Assembly: GCA_963785815.1 (NCBI GenBank) | Contig: CAWAWN010000003.1 | Location: 868,001 to 932,000, forward strand | Source of the DNA: UBA4742 sp963785815 | Lineage (GTDB): Bacteria > Actinomycetota > Acidimicrobiia > Acidimicrobiales > Acidimicrobilacustridaceae | Reading direction: 5' to 3' | DNA: 64,000 nucleotides | Shown: positions 25,524 through 36,477 of the stretch, in pieces | How the letters are laid out: every line of letters starts with the position of its first letter | Numbering within the stretch: position 1 is the stretch's first letter | Translations under genes and position numbers: made by a program | Notes under the pieces: model-generated | Told to the model about the DNA's origin: nothing | What the model saw: only the letters and a program-made list of their open reading frames with translations | Databases searched by the model: none

Positions 25524-26624
25524 TCAGTCGACGATCAGCTGGGTGGCGTCCAGGTCGTCGATGGCGGCCACCGAGCGGTCGATCATGGCGTGGACCAGGT
25601 CGGTCACGCGGTCGTTCACCAGGTCGGCGTTGGCTCCCGCGCTCATCGGGTAGCAGAAGCTGAACAGCACCGACCGGCGGTAGTCCTCGAAGAGCTCGTC
25701 GAAGCCGTAGTCGGTGACACCGCCGGCCAGCAGCCGGGCGTGGTAGCGGTGCAGCATCTCGGACTCGTGGGCCCGGCGGTCCTCGACCGTCAGGCTCTGG
25801 CACATGAAGTAGGCCAGGTCGAAGGCACCCTGGTTGCGGTAGCTGATCTGCCAGTCGACGATGCGCAGCCCGCTGTCACCGGGGCCGGCCGGGCCGAAGA
25901 ACAGGTTGTCCAGCCGCACGTCGCCGTGGGACAGGGTCCACTGGTGGTTGGCCGTCTCCTCCATGAGCGCCGGGCCGATCTCGGACCAGCGCTCCCCGAT
26001 GCGGTGCAGCTCGGTGGGCACGTGGTCACCGAAGCGCTCCAGGAACACCGGCCAGTCGGCCTTGGTGGACTGCGCGTGGTACTGCGGGTACGGCGGGTCG
26101 CTGGGCCGCTCGATGAAGGGGTGGTCGAGCAGGCGGGGGTTGAGGAACCACTGGGCGTGGACGTCGGCCAGCTGGCCGATCACCTGGTAGGCGTCCTCAA
26201 CCGGGCAGCCCGCCACCTGGTCGCACATCCGCCGGCTCGACAGGTCCTCGAGCACCAGGGCGAAGTCGTCGGTGGCCGGGTCGTGGCCGGCGAAGTGGCA
26301 GGTGGGCGAGCGCAGCGACAGCTCCGGCGCCAGGTGTTGGTAGACGCCGACCTCCCGCTCGTAGAAGCGGTAGCCCCGCGCTACCTGGCGGATGGGCTCG
26401 TGCTGGGACGCCAGCTTGATCACCAGCGAGGCCGGTCCCGTCCCCTCTGCGTAGGTGGGCACGACCCGGTGCAGCAGGCCCATCACCCCCACCCCCACGC
26501 CGATCGGTTCCACCGCGAAGCCGCGCACCTGCGCCGGCAGCCCGCCCTGCGGGGTGACCACCGCGCTCAGCCAGTCGTCGGTGACGTCGTCGATCGTGGC
26601 CGGAACTGCGAGCCGCTCGTCCAT
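25524..26624 (-). CDS. Aminoglycoside-phosphotransferase-fold kinase (EcKinase/DUF1679-like)
   Basis: 366 aa. The invariant Lys is in ASLVIKLAS (Lys70), the hinge is in LVLEDLSS, the catalytic loop is HGDVRLDN (233-240) and the metal-binding Asp257 is in IVDWQ. The fold phosphorylates small molecules (antibiotics, choline, steroids). CoA and lipid-metabolising neighbours make a sterol or other metabolite kinase more likely than antibiotic resistance, but that is inference. Confidence 0.82.
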   Translation of the reverse strand: MDERLAVPATIDDVTDDWLSAVVTPQGGLPAQVRGFAVEPIGVGVGVMGLLHRVVPTYAEGTGPASLVIKLASQHEPIRQVARGYRFYEREVGVYQHLAPELSLRSPTCHFAGHDPATDDFALVLEDLSSRRMCDQVAGCPVEDAYQVIGQLADVHAQWFLNPRLLDHPFIERPSDPPYPQYHAQSTKADWPVFLERFGDHVPTELHRIGERWSEIGPALMEETANHQWTLSHGDVRLDNLFFGPAGPGDSGLRIVDWQISYRNQGAFDLAYFMCQSLTVEDRRAHESEMLHRYHARLLAGGVTDYGFDELFEDYRRSVLFSFCYPMSAGANADLVNDRVTDLVHAMIDRSVAAIDDLDATQLIVD

Positions 26625-26720
26625 CGCACCCTCCCCGTCGATGTGACGACGCAGTCTGCCAGCCGCGGGCCCGGCGTGCGCTGGATCGTGGGGACGACCT
26701 GGCCGTCAGGTGGTTCAGCT

Positions 26721-26750
26721 CGTTCGGTCGTTCGGTCGTTCGGTCGTTCA
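26721..26750. repeat. Short tandem repeat (8 bp x 3.75)
   Basis: CGTTCGGT is repeated three times and then partly (CGTTCA). It overlaps the stop codon and immediate 3' flank of the molybdopterin oxidoreductase. The in-gene part encodes little, so it may have arisen by slippage. Confidence 0.8.
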
Positions 26751-29064
26751 AGTGGGCCGGACCGTGACCGGGATGCCGTTGAGCACGGCGTTGCCCGACA
26801 GCGGGTCGAGGGCGGCGCCGTCGGTGAGGATGTTGGTGTTCACCCCGGGATGGGCGCCGGCCACGCCCAGGTGGGTCCCGGCCAGGTCGTGGCCCCACCC
26901 GTGGGGCAGGCTGACCACCCCGGGTCGGATGGCGTCGGTGACCTCCACCGGCGCGATCAGCCGCCCCACCCGCGAGGCCACGTCGGCCTGGCCGCCGTCC
27001 ACCAGACCCAGACGGCTGGCGTCGTCGGGGTGCACCTGGAGGGTGCAGCGCGGCTTGCCCTTCACCAGGACGGAGACGTTGTGCATCCACGAGTTGTTGG
27101 AGCGCAGGTGGCGCCGTCCGACCAGCACCAGCCCTCCGGCCTGGCGTCGCACGCGGTCGCGCTCGAGGGCGGCCTCCAGCCGCTCGAGGTCCTCGATGAT
27201 GGCCGGCGGGTCGAGCTCGACCTGAGCCGAGGGGGTGCGGGTCACGTCGGGCAGGCGCGGCTGCATCGGGCCCAGGTCGATGCCGTGGGGGTGCTCGGCC
27301 AGGCGGGCCAACGACAGCCCGTCGGGCTCCGCCCCGAACCAGTCGCCGTAGGGGCCGGTGCGGATCATGGCGTCCACCACCCGGTCCACCGCGCTGTGGC
27401 CACCCACCTCGGCCATCAGCTCCTCGAGCGGGCGCGAGGCGATGGGGGAGTCGGGGGCCTTCATGGCCGAGGTGAGCACGCCGGCCACCATGGTGTCGTC
27501 GATGGCGGCCACGTCGGCGTCGGCGCCCTGTCCCGCCAGGATGTTGGCCAACCGGGCCAGCACCTCGTGCTCGGTGGGCCCGTCGGGCTCGATGATGGGT
27601 GGGGCCCACTGCACGAAGTTGCGCACCGACAGCGAGAAGAAGGCCATGGGGAACTCGCTGCGGGCCAGCGGCGACGGGGCGGGGAGGATCACGTTGGCGC
27701 GGCGGGTGGTCTCGTTGCGGTAGATGTCGATGCTCACCATGAACTCGAGCGAGCCGAGGGCCTCGTCCAGCCGGTGGCTGTCAGGCGTGGACATCACCGG
27801 GTTGCCGGCCACGGTGATCAGCGCCCGCACCTGGCCGTCGCCGGGGGTCTCGATCTCGTCGGCCAGGGTGGCCACCGGCAGCTCGCCGTTGACCTCGCCG
27901 TAGCCCTTGACCCGGCTGGCGTGTCGGCCCAGCGCGAAGCCACGGCCCGGCCCGGGGCGATCGCCGCGGTCGTGGGCGGGCAGGGGGAACATGACGCCGC
28001 CCGGCTGGTCCAGGTTGCCCGTGAGCGCGCTCGAGCACGTCGACGGCCCAGGCCGCGATGGTGCCGAACTCGACGGTGTGGGTGCCGATGCGGCCGTAGA
28101 CGGCCGCGGTCGGGGCGGCCGCCACCTCGCGGGCCAGGCGCCGGATGTCCTCGGCCTCGATGCCGCAGTGGTCGGCCACCGCCTCGGGCGAGAAGGGGGC
28201 CACGGCGCGGCCCACCTCGGCGACGCCGCGCAGGTGCGGCGCGGCCGGGCCCGGGTCGACCAGGCCCTCGTCGAACAGCACGTGGATCATCGAGACCAGC
28301 AGGTGGGCGTCGGCGCCGGGACGGATGGCCACGTGCTCGTCGGCCTCCTCGGCCGTGCGGGTGCGCCGCGGGTCGACCACCACGACCTTGCCGCCCCGGG
28401 CCTGGATGGCCTTGACCCGACCGGGGAAGTCGGGCGCGGTGCACAACGATCCGTTGGATTCCCACGGGTTGGCGCCCAGCATGAGCAGGTGGTCGGTGCG
28501 GTCGAGGTCGGGCACGGGCATGAGCAGCGGTCCGCCGAACAGCAGTCCGCTGGACACGTGCTTGGGCATCTGGTCGACGGTGCTGGCCGAGTACACGTTG
28601 CGCGATCCGAGGGCCTTGCCCAGCACGCGGTTGTAGAGCACGCCCGCCAACGTGTGGGCCGACGGGTTGCCGAAGTACAGGGCCACGGCGTCACGTCCGT
28701 GGGCGTCCAGCACCGCGGTCAGGCCGCGTTCGACCTCGGCCAGGGCCTCCTCCCAGCTCACCTCGTCCCAGGTGGCGGTGGCCGGGTCGTGGCCGCGGCG
28801 GATCAGCGGCCGGCGCAGGCGATCCGGGTCCTCGTGCAGCTGCTTGAGCGTGGATCCCTTGGGGCAGATGAAGCCCTGGCTGAACGGGTTGTCCCGATCG
28901 CCACGGATGCGCACGACCTGCGAGCCCCGCATCGTGATCTCCAACCCGCAGGTGGCCTCGCACAGCGGGCAGGAGCGGTGGTGGGTGGTGGTCGGCTGGT
29001 CGTCGGCCCCGTCGCCGGCCGGCTCGGCCCGATGGTGTCGGTCGGGCACGGTGTCGATGGTCAC
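26748..29064 (-). pseudogene. Molybdopterin oxidoreductase (nitrate reductase/formate dehydrogenase-like), frameshifted
   Basis: The N-terminal part (29064 to about 28030) has a 4Fe-4S site, Cys32-x2-Cys35-x3-Cys39 and Cys67 (GFICPKG), then the MGD-binding domains. Near 28029 one extra base shifts the frame after AWAVDVLE. The rest (ALTGNLDQPGG onward, MGD-binding C-terminal domain ending VTVRPT) continues in another frame. The joined protein would be about 771 aa, normal for the family. The substrate is unknown. The GTG at 29064 has an AGGGGGA ribosome site. A modABC operon lies 8 kb downstream. The shift may be a real lesion or an assembly error. Confidence 0.85.
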
Positions 29065-29159
29065 GGCGGTTCCCCCTGGTCCCGGCGTCGGAGGCCCGGT
29101 ACCGCTCGTGAGTCTACGGAGGTGCGCGATGGCCGCGTCCCGCACGAGGCCGTCCGCGC

Positions 29160-29192
29160 CTGGTCAGGGCCTGGTCAGGGCCAGGTCATGGC
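29160..29192. repeat. Three imperfect 11-bp tandem copies
   Basis: CTGGTCAGGGC occurs twice, followed by CAGGTCATGGC. It is in the divergent promoter region between the molybdopterin oxidoreductase and the J-domain gene. Regularly spaced copies at one helical turn could bind a regulator, or may be simple slippage. Confidence 0.6.
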
Positions 29193-29289
29193 CCGCAGCC
29201 GACGATGAGGTGCGAGGGGGGAGTACGGGTGGGGTTCGGCTCGGCTGGTAGCGTTGGCCACCGCAGGTTGGACGCCGTGAGGGAACGTC

Positions 29290-29856
29290 GTGCCGTTTCG
29301 AGGGTCGAGCAAACAGGGTGAGCAGGCACCGCTCCCACCGTTCGCGCCCGACGAGCCGCCCGAGCCACCCGTCCTGCACGTGGTCGACGGGTTCGGCGTC
29401 GCCGACGGCGCTCCCGGCGAGACCCCCGAGCCGGTCATCGACCTGAACGCCACCGCGGCCAGCGAGCGCTACTCGGCGTGGGCCGATCGCATGCGGGACA
29501 AGCGTCGGCGCGACCAGGCCCGCATCCGCGGGCTCGCCCCTGAGGCCGAGGGCGCCGACCAGGGCCCGAACTGGCACTGGAACGCCGACACCGTCATGGG
29601 CCAGGGGACCCGCGACGATCTGAGTGACGCGTGGTCGATGTCCACCGGCGCCGACCGGGCCCAGGCCTTCGCGGTGCTCGGCCTCGAACCGGGCGTCTCG
29701 GTCGACGACGTCACGCTCGCCTACAAGCGCCTGGCCAAGGTCCACCACCCGGATCGCTGGGCGGGGGCCGATGCCGAGGCCCGGCGCCACCACTCCGAGG
29801 AGATGTTGCGGGTCAACGCCGCCTACCGGGTGCTGCGGGCCGACACCCTGACCTGA
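29290..29856 (+). CDS. J-domain (DnaJ-like) protein with C-terminal J domain
   Basis: 188 aa. A Pro/acidic disordered N-terminus (1-55) and a charged helix (60-80) precede a C-terminal J domain (about 125-187) with the HPD motif at 153-155 (VHHPDRWAG). J domains stimulate Hsp70 ATPase. Having the J domain at the C-terminus without Gly/Phe or zinc-finger regions marks a class III co-chaperone with unknown client. It starts at GTG 29290. It is convergent with the VOC gene, 9 bp apart. Confidence 0.85.
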   Translation: MPFRGSSKQGEQAPLPPFAPDEPPEPPVLHVVDGFGVADGAPGETPEPVIDLNATAASERYSAWADRMRDKRRRDQARIRGLAPEAEGADQGPNWHWNADTVMGQGTRDDLSDAWSMSTGADRAQAFAVLGLEPGVSVDDVTLAYKRLAKVHHPDRWAGADAEARRHHSEEMLRVNAAYRVLRADTLT

Positions 29857-29865
29857 ACCTGGCGG

Positions 29866-30303
29866 TCACGCCTGGGCGTAGCCGACCTCCTGGACGAGCC
29901 ACAGGTTGCCGTCGGGATCGGCCAGCTCCATGAAGGTGTTGTAGTCGTTGTGCTCCGGGTCGATCCCGTCGCGGCGGGTGCCGGCCATGTCGATGCTGTA
30001 GGGCTGGCCCACCTCCACCCCCCGCCCGACCAGCTCGGCGTGGGCCGCTTCGATGTCCGAGACGACCAGGTGCAGGCCCTGCATCGATCCGGGTGCCATG
30101 GGACCCAGCCCCGTGGTGTCACCCAGACCGGTCCCGAAGGCGATGGCACACGCCGATCCGGGCGGGCACACCTGCACGACGCGGAAGGACTCGTTGGGTT
30201 GGTGGTCGACGATGAGGTCCCAACCGGCCTGATCCACGTAGAACGCCTTGGCCCGGTCGACGTCGGCGACCGGCATCACCACCAGCTCGAGCTTCCAGTC
30301 CAT
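29866..30303 (-). CDS. VOC-superfamily (glyoxalase/bleomycin-resistance-like) protein
   Basis: 145 aa, one VOC domain: LELVVMPVADVDRAKAFYVDQAGW at the start and ADPDGNLWLVQEVGY at the end, with an internal repeat of the module (LHLVVSDIEAAHAEL). Metal ligands are not all obvious (the N-terminal His is replaced by Glu). The role is unknown. It is monocistronic, on the minus strand. Confidence 0.8.
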   Translation of the reverse strand: MDWKLELVVMPVADVDRAKAFYVDQAGWDLIVDHQPNESFRVVQVCPPGSACAIAFGTGLGDTTGLGPMAPGSMQGLHLVVSDIEAAHAELVGRGVEVGQPYSIDMAGTRRDGIDPEHNDYNTFMELADPDGNLWLVQEVGYAQA

Positions 30304-30392
30304 TCCATCGCTCCTGTCCGAGAGCCCTCGTCTCGGCGGACCCTACCGCCCTGCCGGCCGTCGCCCCGCGGGTGGCGCGCCGCTGGGCGGGC

Positions 30393-30668
30393 CTACGTCT
30401 GCTGGTACTTGAACTGGATGTGCCCGAAGTTGAAGGTGACGGTCTCCTGCGGTGCCTCGTCGGCCGCCACCCCCGGCCCGAGGCGCACGGGTGAGAAGGA
30501 GTTGAAGACGTCGGCCGCGAAGCCCGTGACCTCCCCGCCCGGTTCGACCGAGGCGGCGCCGGCGCCGAGCATGGCGACCAGCACGCTGCGCTCCTCGTCG
30601 TCGAGGTCCAGGGCCTCCAGCTTGGAGGCGAGGCGGGTGGCGGCGGACTGCGTCTGGTTCTGGTCCAT
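30393..30668 (-). CDS. Small hypothetical protein
   Basis: 91 aa. It has an N-terminal helical region (MDQNQTQSAATRLASKLEALDLD followed by ERSVLVAMLGAGA) and a C-terminal beta-like tail ending FNFGHIQFKYQQT. It is Gln-rich at the start, with no signal peptide or Cys. I do not recognise the family. It lies between two minus-strand genes, with ~86 bp upstream to the acyl-CoA dehydrogenase stop. Confidence 0.6.
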   Translation of the reverse strand: MDQNQTQSAATRLASKLEALDLDDEERSVLVAMLGAGAASVEPGGEVTGFAADVFNSFSPVRLGPGVAADEAPQETVTFNFGHIQFKYQQT

Positions 30669-30754
30669 GACCCGGTGACGGTGCTGCCCGCGCCGAGTTA
30701 CAAGGGCCGGGGACCACGCCGGCCAGGATGACCGAGGCGCAGCCGGCGAACGCC

Positions 30755-31867
30755 TCAGGTCGTCCGGGGCTCTCGGGGCAGGCCCAGGATGCGCTCGCCC
30801 ATGATGTTGCGCAGGATGCCCGTGGTGCCGCCCATGATCGTGTAGGCGGGTGCGTAGCACGCCGCCCGGGCCACGCGTCCGTCGACGATGGCGTCGGCGC
30901 CCGCCACCCGGGCCGCGAAGGCGGCCACGCGCTGCTCGTGCTCGGTGCAGAAGGTCTTGGCCACCGCCGAGTAGCCGGCGGGGGCCTGGCCCAGCACCTC
31001 GCGCAGCACCAGGTGTCGACCGATGCGGTAGCCGGTCTCCAGCTGGGCCAGCTCCTGGCGCACGAGGGGGTCGTCGAGGTCCGCCCGCCGGCGGGCGTCC
31101 TCGTAGATGGCCCGATTGGACACCAGACGGTCGATGCCGCCGCGCTCGTGCTCCATCTGGCGCATGACCTGGCGGAAGCTGCCGTTGGGCTCGCCCACCA
31201 GGTTGGCGCCCGGCACCCGCACCTGGTCGTACGCCACCTCGCAGAAGTGGCGGCTGCCGGTCATGTCGGTGATGGGCGCGATGGACACCCCGGGCGCGTG
31301 CAGGTCGACGACCAGCTCGGACAGCCCGGCGTGGGGCGGGGCGTCGGGGTCGGTGCGGGCGATCAGGTAGCACCAGTCGGCGTCGAGCGCCCCGCTGGTC
31401 CAGATCTTGGTGCCGCTGACCACCCAGTCGTCGCCGTCACGCTCGGCCCGGGTGCGGATGGCGGCCACGTCGCTGCCGGCGTCGGGCTCGCTCATGCCGA
31501 TCGACCACGACGAGGTGCCGGCGATGATGTCGGGCAGGAAGCGGGCCTGCTGCTCAGGTGTGCCGAACTGCATGAGGGTGGGGCCGATCTGCCGGTCGGC
31601 GAACCAGGACGTGGCCACGGGCGCGCCGGTGGAGATGAGCGCCTCGAACACCACGAAGCGCTCGATCGGGCTGCGCCCGCCCCCGCCCACCGAGGTGGGC
31701 CAGGTCATGCCCAACCATCCCCGCTGCGCCAGCTCCAGGGAGAACGCCCGGGACGTGCCCACGATCCACGAGTCCTCGCGGACCTCCAGTGAGGCGGCAG
31801 CCCGGCGTCCCACCTCGAGCGCCTCGTCGCGCAGCGCCTGCAGGTCGGGGCCGAACCGGTAGTCCAC
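30755..31867 (-). CDS. Acyl-CoA dehydrogenase
   Basis: 370 aa. Recognisable blocks are WPTSVGGGGRS, SIGMSEPDAGSDVAAI (FAD/substrate contact), SGTKIWTSGA and the C-terminal YTIMGGTTGILRNIMGERILGLPR. The catalytic Glu position is not certain. It catalyses FAD-dependent alpha-beta desaturation of acyl-CoA. The GTG at 31867 is only 22 bp from the divergent GTG of the acyl-CoA ligase. Both transcripts are probably leaderless and co-regulated. Steroid side-chain or branched acyl substrates are possible. Confidence 0.87.
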   Translation of the reverse strand: MDYRFGPDLQALRDEALEVGRRAAASLEVREDSWIVGTSRAFSLELAQRGWLGMTWPTSVGGGGRSPIERFVVFEALISTGAPVATSWFADRQIGPTLMQFGTPEQQARFLPDIIAGTSSWSIGMSEPDAGSDVAAIRTRAERDGDDWVVSGTKIWTSGALDADWCYLIARTDPDAPPHAGLSELVVDLHAPGVSIAPITDMTGSRHFCEVAYDQVRVPGANLVGEPNGSFRQVMRQMEHERGGIDRLVSNRAIYEDARRRADLDDPLVRQELAQLETGYRIGRHLVLREVLGQAPAGYSAVAKTFCTEHEQRVAAFAARVAGADAIVDGRVARAACYAPAYTIMGGTTGILRNIMGERILGLPREPRTT

Positions 31868-31889
31868 CGCCGAAACGTAACCTGCCCAG

Positions 31890-33530
31890 GTGGAGTTCAA
31901 CCTGGCCGACCTGTTCGAAGCGGTGGCGGACACCGTGCCCGAGGCCGAGGCGCTGGTGTGCGGCGACGGCTCTGGCATCCACCGCCGCCAGACCTACGGC
32001 CAGCTCGAGGCCCGAGCCAACCAGGCCGCCCACGCCCTGCGTGGCCACGGCGTGGGCCCGGGCGACACCGTCGGCCTGCACCTGCACAACGGCCACACCT
32101 TCATCGAGGTGATGCTGGCGTGCTACAAGCTCCGCGCCATCCCGGTGAACGTGAACTACCGCTACGTGGCCGACGAGCTGGTCTACCTGTTCGGCGATGC
32201 CGGCCTGGCCGTGGTGGTCACCGAGCCCGAGCTGGTGGCCGAGGTCGCGGCGGTGCGGGACCGCACCCCGGTCCTGCACACGGTGATCCAGGACGGCGAG
32301 GACTACGAGCGACGGCTGGCCGACCAACCCGACACCCGCATCGACGTGTCCGGCCGCGGGCCGGATGACCTCTACGTGCTCTACACCGGCGGGACCACCG
32401 GGCCGCCCAAGGGCGTCGAGTGGCGTCACGAGGACATCTACTTCGCCTCGTTGGGCGGACGGGGCACCCCGAGCCAGGGTCGTCCCGCCCTGCGCTCCGC
32501 CGGCGAGCTCGTCGAGCGGGTGCGCCAGGGCGACCCCATCATGCGCCGGCTGCCCCTGTGCCCGCTCATCCACGGGGGCGCCATGTGGGTGGCGCTGCAG
32601 ACCCTGCTCAACGGCGGAGCCCTGGTGCTCGACACCAGCCGCCACTTCGACGCCACCACCGCGGTCGAGCTGCTGGCCGGCGAGCGCGTCGAGCTCACCA
32701 TGCTCATCGGCGACGCCACCGCCCGGCCCATCGCCGACACCCTGGCCGCCGACCGGGCCCGGCCCGACGGCGGCCGGCTCGACCTGTCCGCCCTGCAGGT
32801 CATCGCCTCGGGCGGGGCGGTGCTGTCGAACGCGGTGAAGGCCCAGCTGCGCGAGCTGCTGCCCACCACCAAGCTGGTCGACACGTTCGGGGCTTCGGAG
32901 ACCGGCGGCCAGGGCCGGCTGCGCCCCGGCACCGCCGCCGGTCCACCCCGGCTGCTCACCGACGAGCACACCGCCGTGCTGGACGAGGACCTGCGTCCGG
33001 TGGCCCCGGGCCAGACCGGTCGCCTGGCTCGTTCGGGCTGGGTCCCGCTCGGGTACCGCGGCGACCCCGAGCGCACGGCGGCCACCTTCCCGGTCATCGA
33101 CGGCGTGCGCTGGTCGCTGCCCGGCGACCTGGCCCGCCTGGAGGACGACGGCACCATCACCGTGCTGGGTCGCGGCTCGACCTGCATCAACACCGGCGGC
33201 GAGAAGGTCTTCCCCGAAGAGGTCGAGAACGCGCTGAAGAGCCATCCCGACGTGTTCGACGCGCTGGTGGTGGGCCTGCCCGACGAGCGCTACGGCGAAC
33301 AGGTGGTGGCGGTGGTGTCGCTGCGCCCCCGGCCCGGCGGCGCAGCTGACGGTGACGAGGCCGGGACCACCAGCCCCGGTGACGACGAGCTGGCCGCGCA
33401 CGCCCGGGCGCACGTGGCCGGCTACAAGGTGCCTCGGGCCTGGGTCCGGGTGGCGACCTGCCCGCGGCTGCCGACGGGCAAGCCCGACTACCGCTGGGCG
33501 CGGGACGTGGCCCTCGAGGCACAGCGATAG
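31890..33530 (+). CDS. Acyl-CoA synthetase (AMP-binding, FadD-like)
   Basis: 546 aa. The AMP-binding P-loop-like motif YTGGTTGPPKG is at 165-175; FGASETGG and GRGSTCINTGGEKVFPEEVE mark the hinge and C-terminal domain, with the catalytic Lys in LPTGKPDYR. It activates a carboxylic acid to acyl-CoA via acyl-AMP. Divergent from the acyl-CoA dehydrogenase and followed by an NADPH:quinone-reductase-like gene, it likely feeds the same beta-oxidation route. GTG start. Confidence 0.9.
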   Translation: MEFNLADLFEAVADTVPEAEALVCGDGSGIHRRQTYGQLEARANQAAHALRGHGVGPGDTVGLHLHNGHTFIEVMLACYKLRAIPVNVNYRYVADELVYLFGDAGLAVVVTEPELVAEVAAVRDRTPVLHTVIQDGEDYERRLADQPDTRIDVSGRGPDDLYVLYTGGTTGPPKGVEWRHEDIYFASLGGRGTPSQGRPALRSAGELVERVRQGDPIMRRLPLCPLIHGGAMWVALQTLLNGGALVLDTSRHFDATTAVELLAGERVELTMLIGDATARPIADTLAADRARPDGGRLDLSALQVIASGGAVLSNAVKAQLRELLPTTKLVDTFGASETGGQGRLRPGTAAGPPRLLTDEHTAVLDEDLRPVAPGQTGRLARSGWVPLGYRGDPERTAATFPVIDGVRWSLPGDLARLEDDGTITVLGRGSTCINTGGEKVFPEEVENALKSHPDVFDALVVGLPDERYGEQVVAVVSLRPRPGGAADGDEAGTTSPGDDELAAHARAHVAGYKVPRAWVRVATCPRLPTGKPDYRWARDVALEAQR

Positions 33531-33540
33531 CGTCGCCGCC

Positions 33541-34542
33541 ATGCGCGCCGTCGTGCTCGACTCCCATGGCGGTCCCGAGGTGCTCACCGTGCGGGACGTC
33601 CCCGACCCCGCGCCCGGCCCCGACGAGGTGGTGGTCGAGGTGGTGGCCACGGCCCTGAACCGGGCCGACCTGTTGCAGCGGCGCGGCTTCTACCCGGGCC
33701 CGCCCATGCCCCAGGAGATCCCCGGCATGGAGCTCAGCGGGCGGGTGGTCGAGCTGGGGTCGCGTGCCACCCTGTGGGCGCTCGGCGATGCGGTGATGGG
33801 GATCGTGGGCGGCGGCGCCTACGCCGAGCGCATCGCCGTGCACGAGCGCCAGCTCATGGCCGTGCCCGAATCGGTGCCGGTGGCCGACGCCGCGGCCATC
33901 CCCGAGGTGTGGATCACCGCCTTCGACGCCCTGGTCGTGCAGGGCGGGCTCACCTCGGGGCGCACCGCCCTGGTGCACGCCGGAGCGTCGGGGGTGGGCA
34001 CGGCCGCCATCCAGATCGCCAAGGCCATCGGGGCCCGCATCATCGTCACCGCCTCGGCCGGCAAGGTCGACCGCTGCCTGGCCCTGGGTGCCGACCGAGC
34101 CGTCGACTACGGCCAGGACGACTACGTGGCCGCCACCCGCGCGCTCACCGACGGTGCCGGGGCGGACGTCATCCTCGACGTGGTGGGCGGCGACTACGTC
34201 GACCGCAACCTCGACGCCGTGGCCCTGCGCGGCACCATCGTGCAGGTGGGCACCATGGCCGGGGGTGCCACCCAGATCGACGTGGGCAAGCTCATGGCCC
34301 GCCGCGCCGCCCTGATCGGCACCATGTTGCGGTCGCGGCCCCTGGAGGAGAAGGTGGCCATCACCCGACGGTTCGCGGCCGAGATCCTGCCCCGCTTCGA
34401 TCGGGACGGCCTGCACCCGGTGATCGACCGTCGCTTCCCGCTCGACGGGATCGCCGACGCCCACCGGGCCATGGAGGCCAACGAGAACGTGGGCAAGATC
34501 GTCGTCGACGTGGCCCCGGCTCAGGGCCGGGAGGCGTCGTAG
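33541..34542 (+). CDS. NADPH:quinone oxidoreductase (PIG3-type medium-chain reductase)
   Basis: 333 aa. The MDR family pattern includes TALNRADLLQRRGFYPGPP (PIG3 hallmark), IPGMELSGRV, the nucleotide motif GASGVGTAAIQIAK and VDVVGGDYV-like strands. No zinc ligands are visible. It starts 10 bp after the acyl-CoA ligase stop, so the two form an operon. Likely quinone or enone reduction; its 3' end overlaps the convergent sulfotransferase by 22 bp. Confidence 0.9.
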   Translation: MRAVVLDSHGGPEVLTVRDVPDPAPGPDEVVVEVVATALNRADLLQRRGFYPGPPMPQEIPGMELSGRVVELGSRATLWALGDAVMGIVGGGAYAERIAVHERQLMAVPESVPVADAAAIPEVWITAFDALVVQGGLTSGRTALVHAGASGVGTAAIQIAKAIGARIIVTASAGKVDRCLALGADRAVDYGQDDYVAATRALTDGAGADVILDVVGGDYVDRNLDAVALRGTIVQVGTMAGGATQIDVGKLMARRAALIGTMLRSRPLEEKVAITRRFAAEILPRFDRDGLHPVIDRRFPLDGIADAHRAMEANENVGKIVVDVAPAQGREAS

Positions 34543-35186
34543 CCGAACAGGGCGATCTCGCGGGCGAACTCCTGTCGCACCCACCCGTCGAGCTCGGGGC
34601 TGAAGGCCACGGTGTCGTCGTCCACCCGGTAGCCGCTCTTGTCGTTGGGCAGCTCGATCGGCGCGTCCAGCCCGAGGTGGGCCAGCACCTGGGCCAAGTC
34701 GTCGTCGAGGTCCTCGTAGCGGCCGACGAAGTCGACCGCCACGCGGTCACCGATCGTGTAGAGCGGCCAGGCGCTGAGGTTGGGGGTGGCGCGCACCCAG
34801 GTCTCGAAGTCCGGTCGCGGCGACTCGTCGCGGGTGCGCCACCAGTAGAACGAGGCCAGCTTGTCCCACGGGTCGCGCTCGAAGCAGAAGGTGAAGTAGC
34901 GGTCCCACACGTCGTGGCCGACCCGGTCGCGCAGGCGCCAGGCGGGCATGTGCTGGTAGTAGCGCTGGGCGTGTCGCCACTGCTTGAGGGTGAGCTTCAC
35001 GTTGGACGGGTCGGGATGGTGGACGAGCTCGTTGGTCGGGTTCCAACGACCGCCCCCGTTGCGCTCGCCCGCGCCCATGATCACGTCCTCGGGCCCGAGG
35101 AACCCGCGCAGGAAGCGCTCGATGCTGGTGCCGGCCGTCTTGCGCGTCTTGACGAAGATGAACCGGTGGCGATGGCTGATGATCAC
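34521..35186 (-). CDS. Sulfotransferase-family protein
   Basis: 221 aa. The 5'-phosphosulfate loop is KTRKTAGTSIE (13-23), a variant of the membrane-sulfotransferase KTGGTS motif. The 3'-phosphate motif follows around FCFERDPWDKLAS. It should use PAPS, for which the APS-kinase fusion at 1507-3096 could be a source. The acceptor is unknown (glycolipid or carbohydrate). It follows gltA by 23 bp on the same strand in transcription order. Confidence 0.8.
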   Translation of the reverse strand: MIISHRHRFIFVKTRKTAGTSIERFLRGFLGPEDVIMGAGERNGGGRWNPTNELVHHPDPSNVKLTLKQWRHAQRYYQHMPAWRLRDRVGHDVWDRYFTFCFERDPWDKLASFYWWRTRDESPRPDFETWVRATPNLSAWPLYTIGDRVAVDFVGRYEDLDDDLAQVLAHLGLDAPIELPNDKSGYRVDDDTVAFSPELDGWVRQEFAREIALFGYDASRP

Positions 35187-35208
35187 GCCGACCCACCGGC
35201 GTCAGGCC

Positions 35209-36477
<1,269 letters not shown>

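Noticed and set aside
26721..26750. CRISPR-like appearance of the CGTTCGGT repeats (and of the 27-bp repeats at 50881)
   Set aside because: Repeats are contiguous with no spacers, and no cas genes are present.
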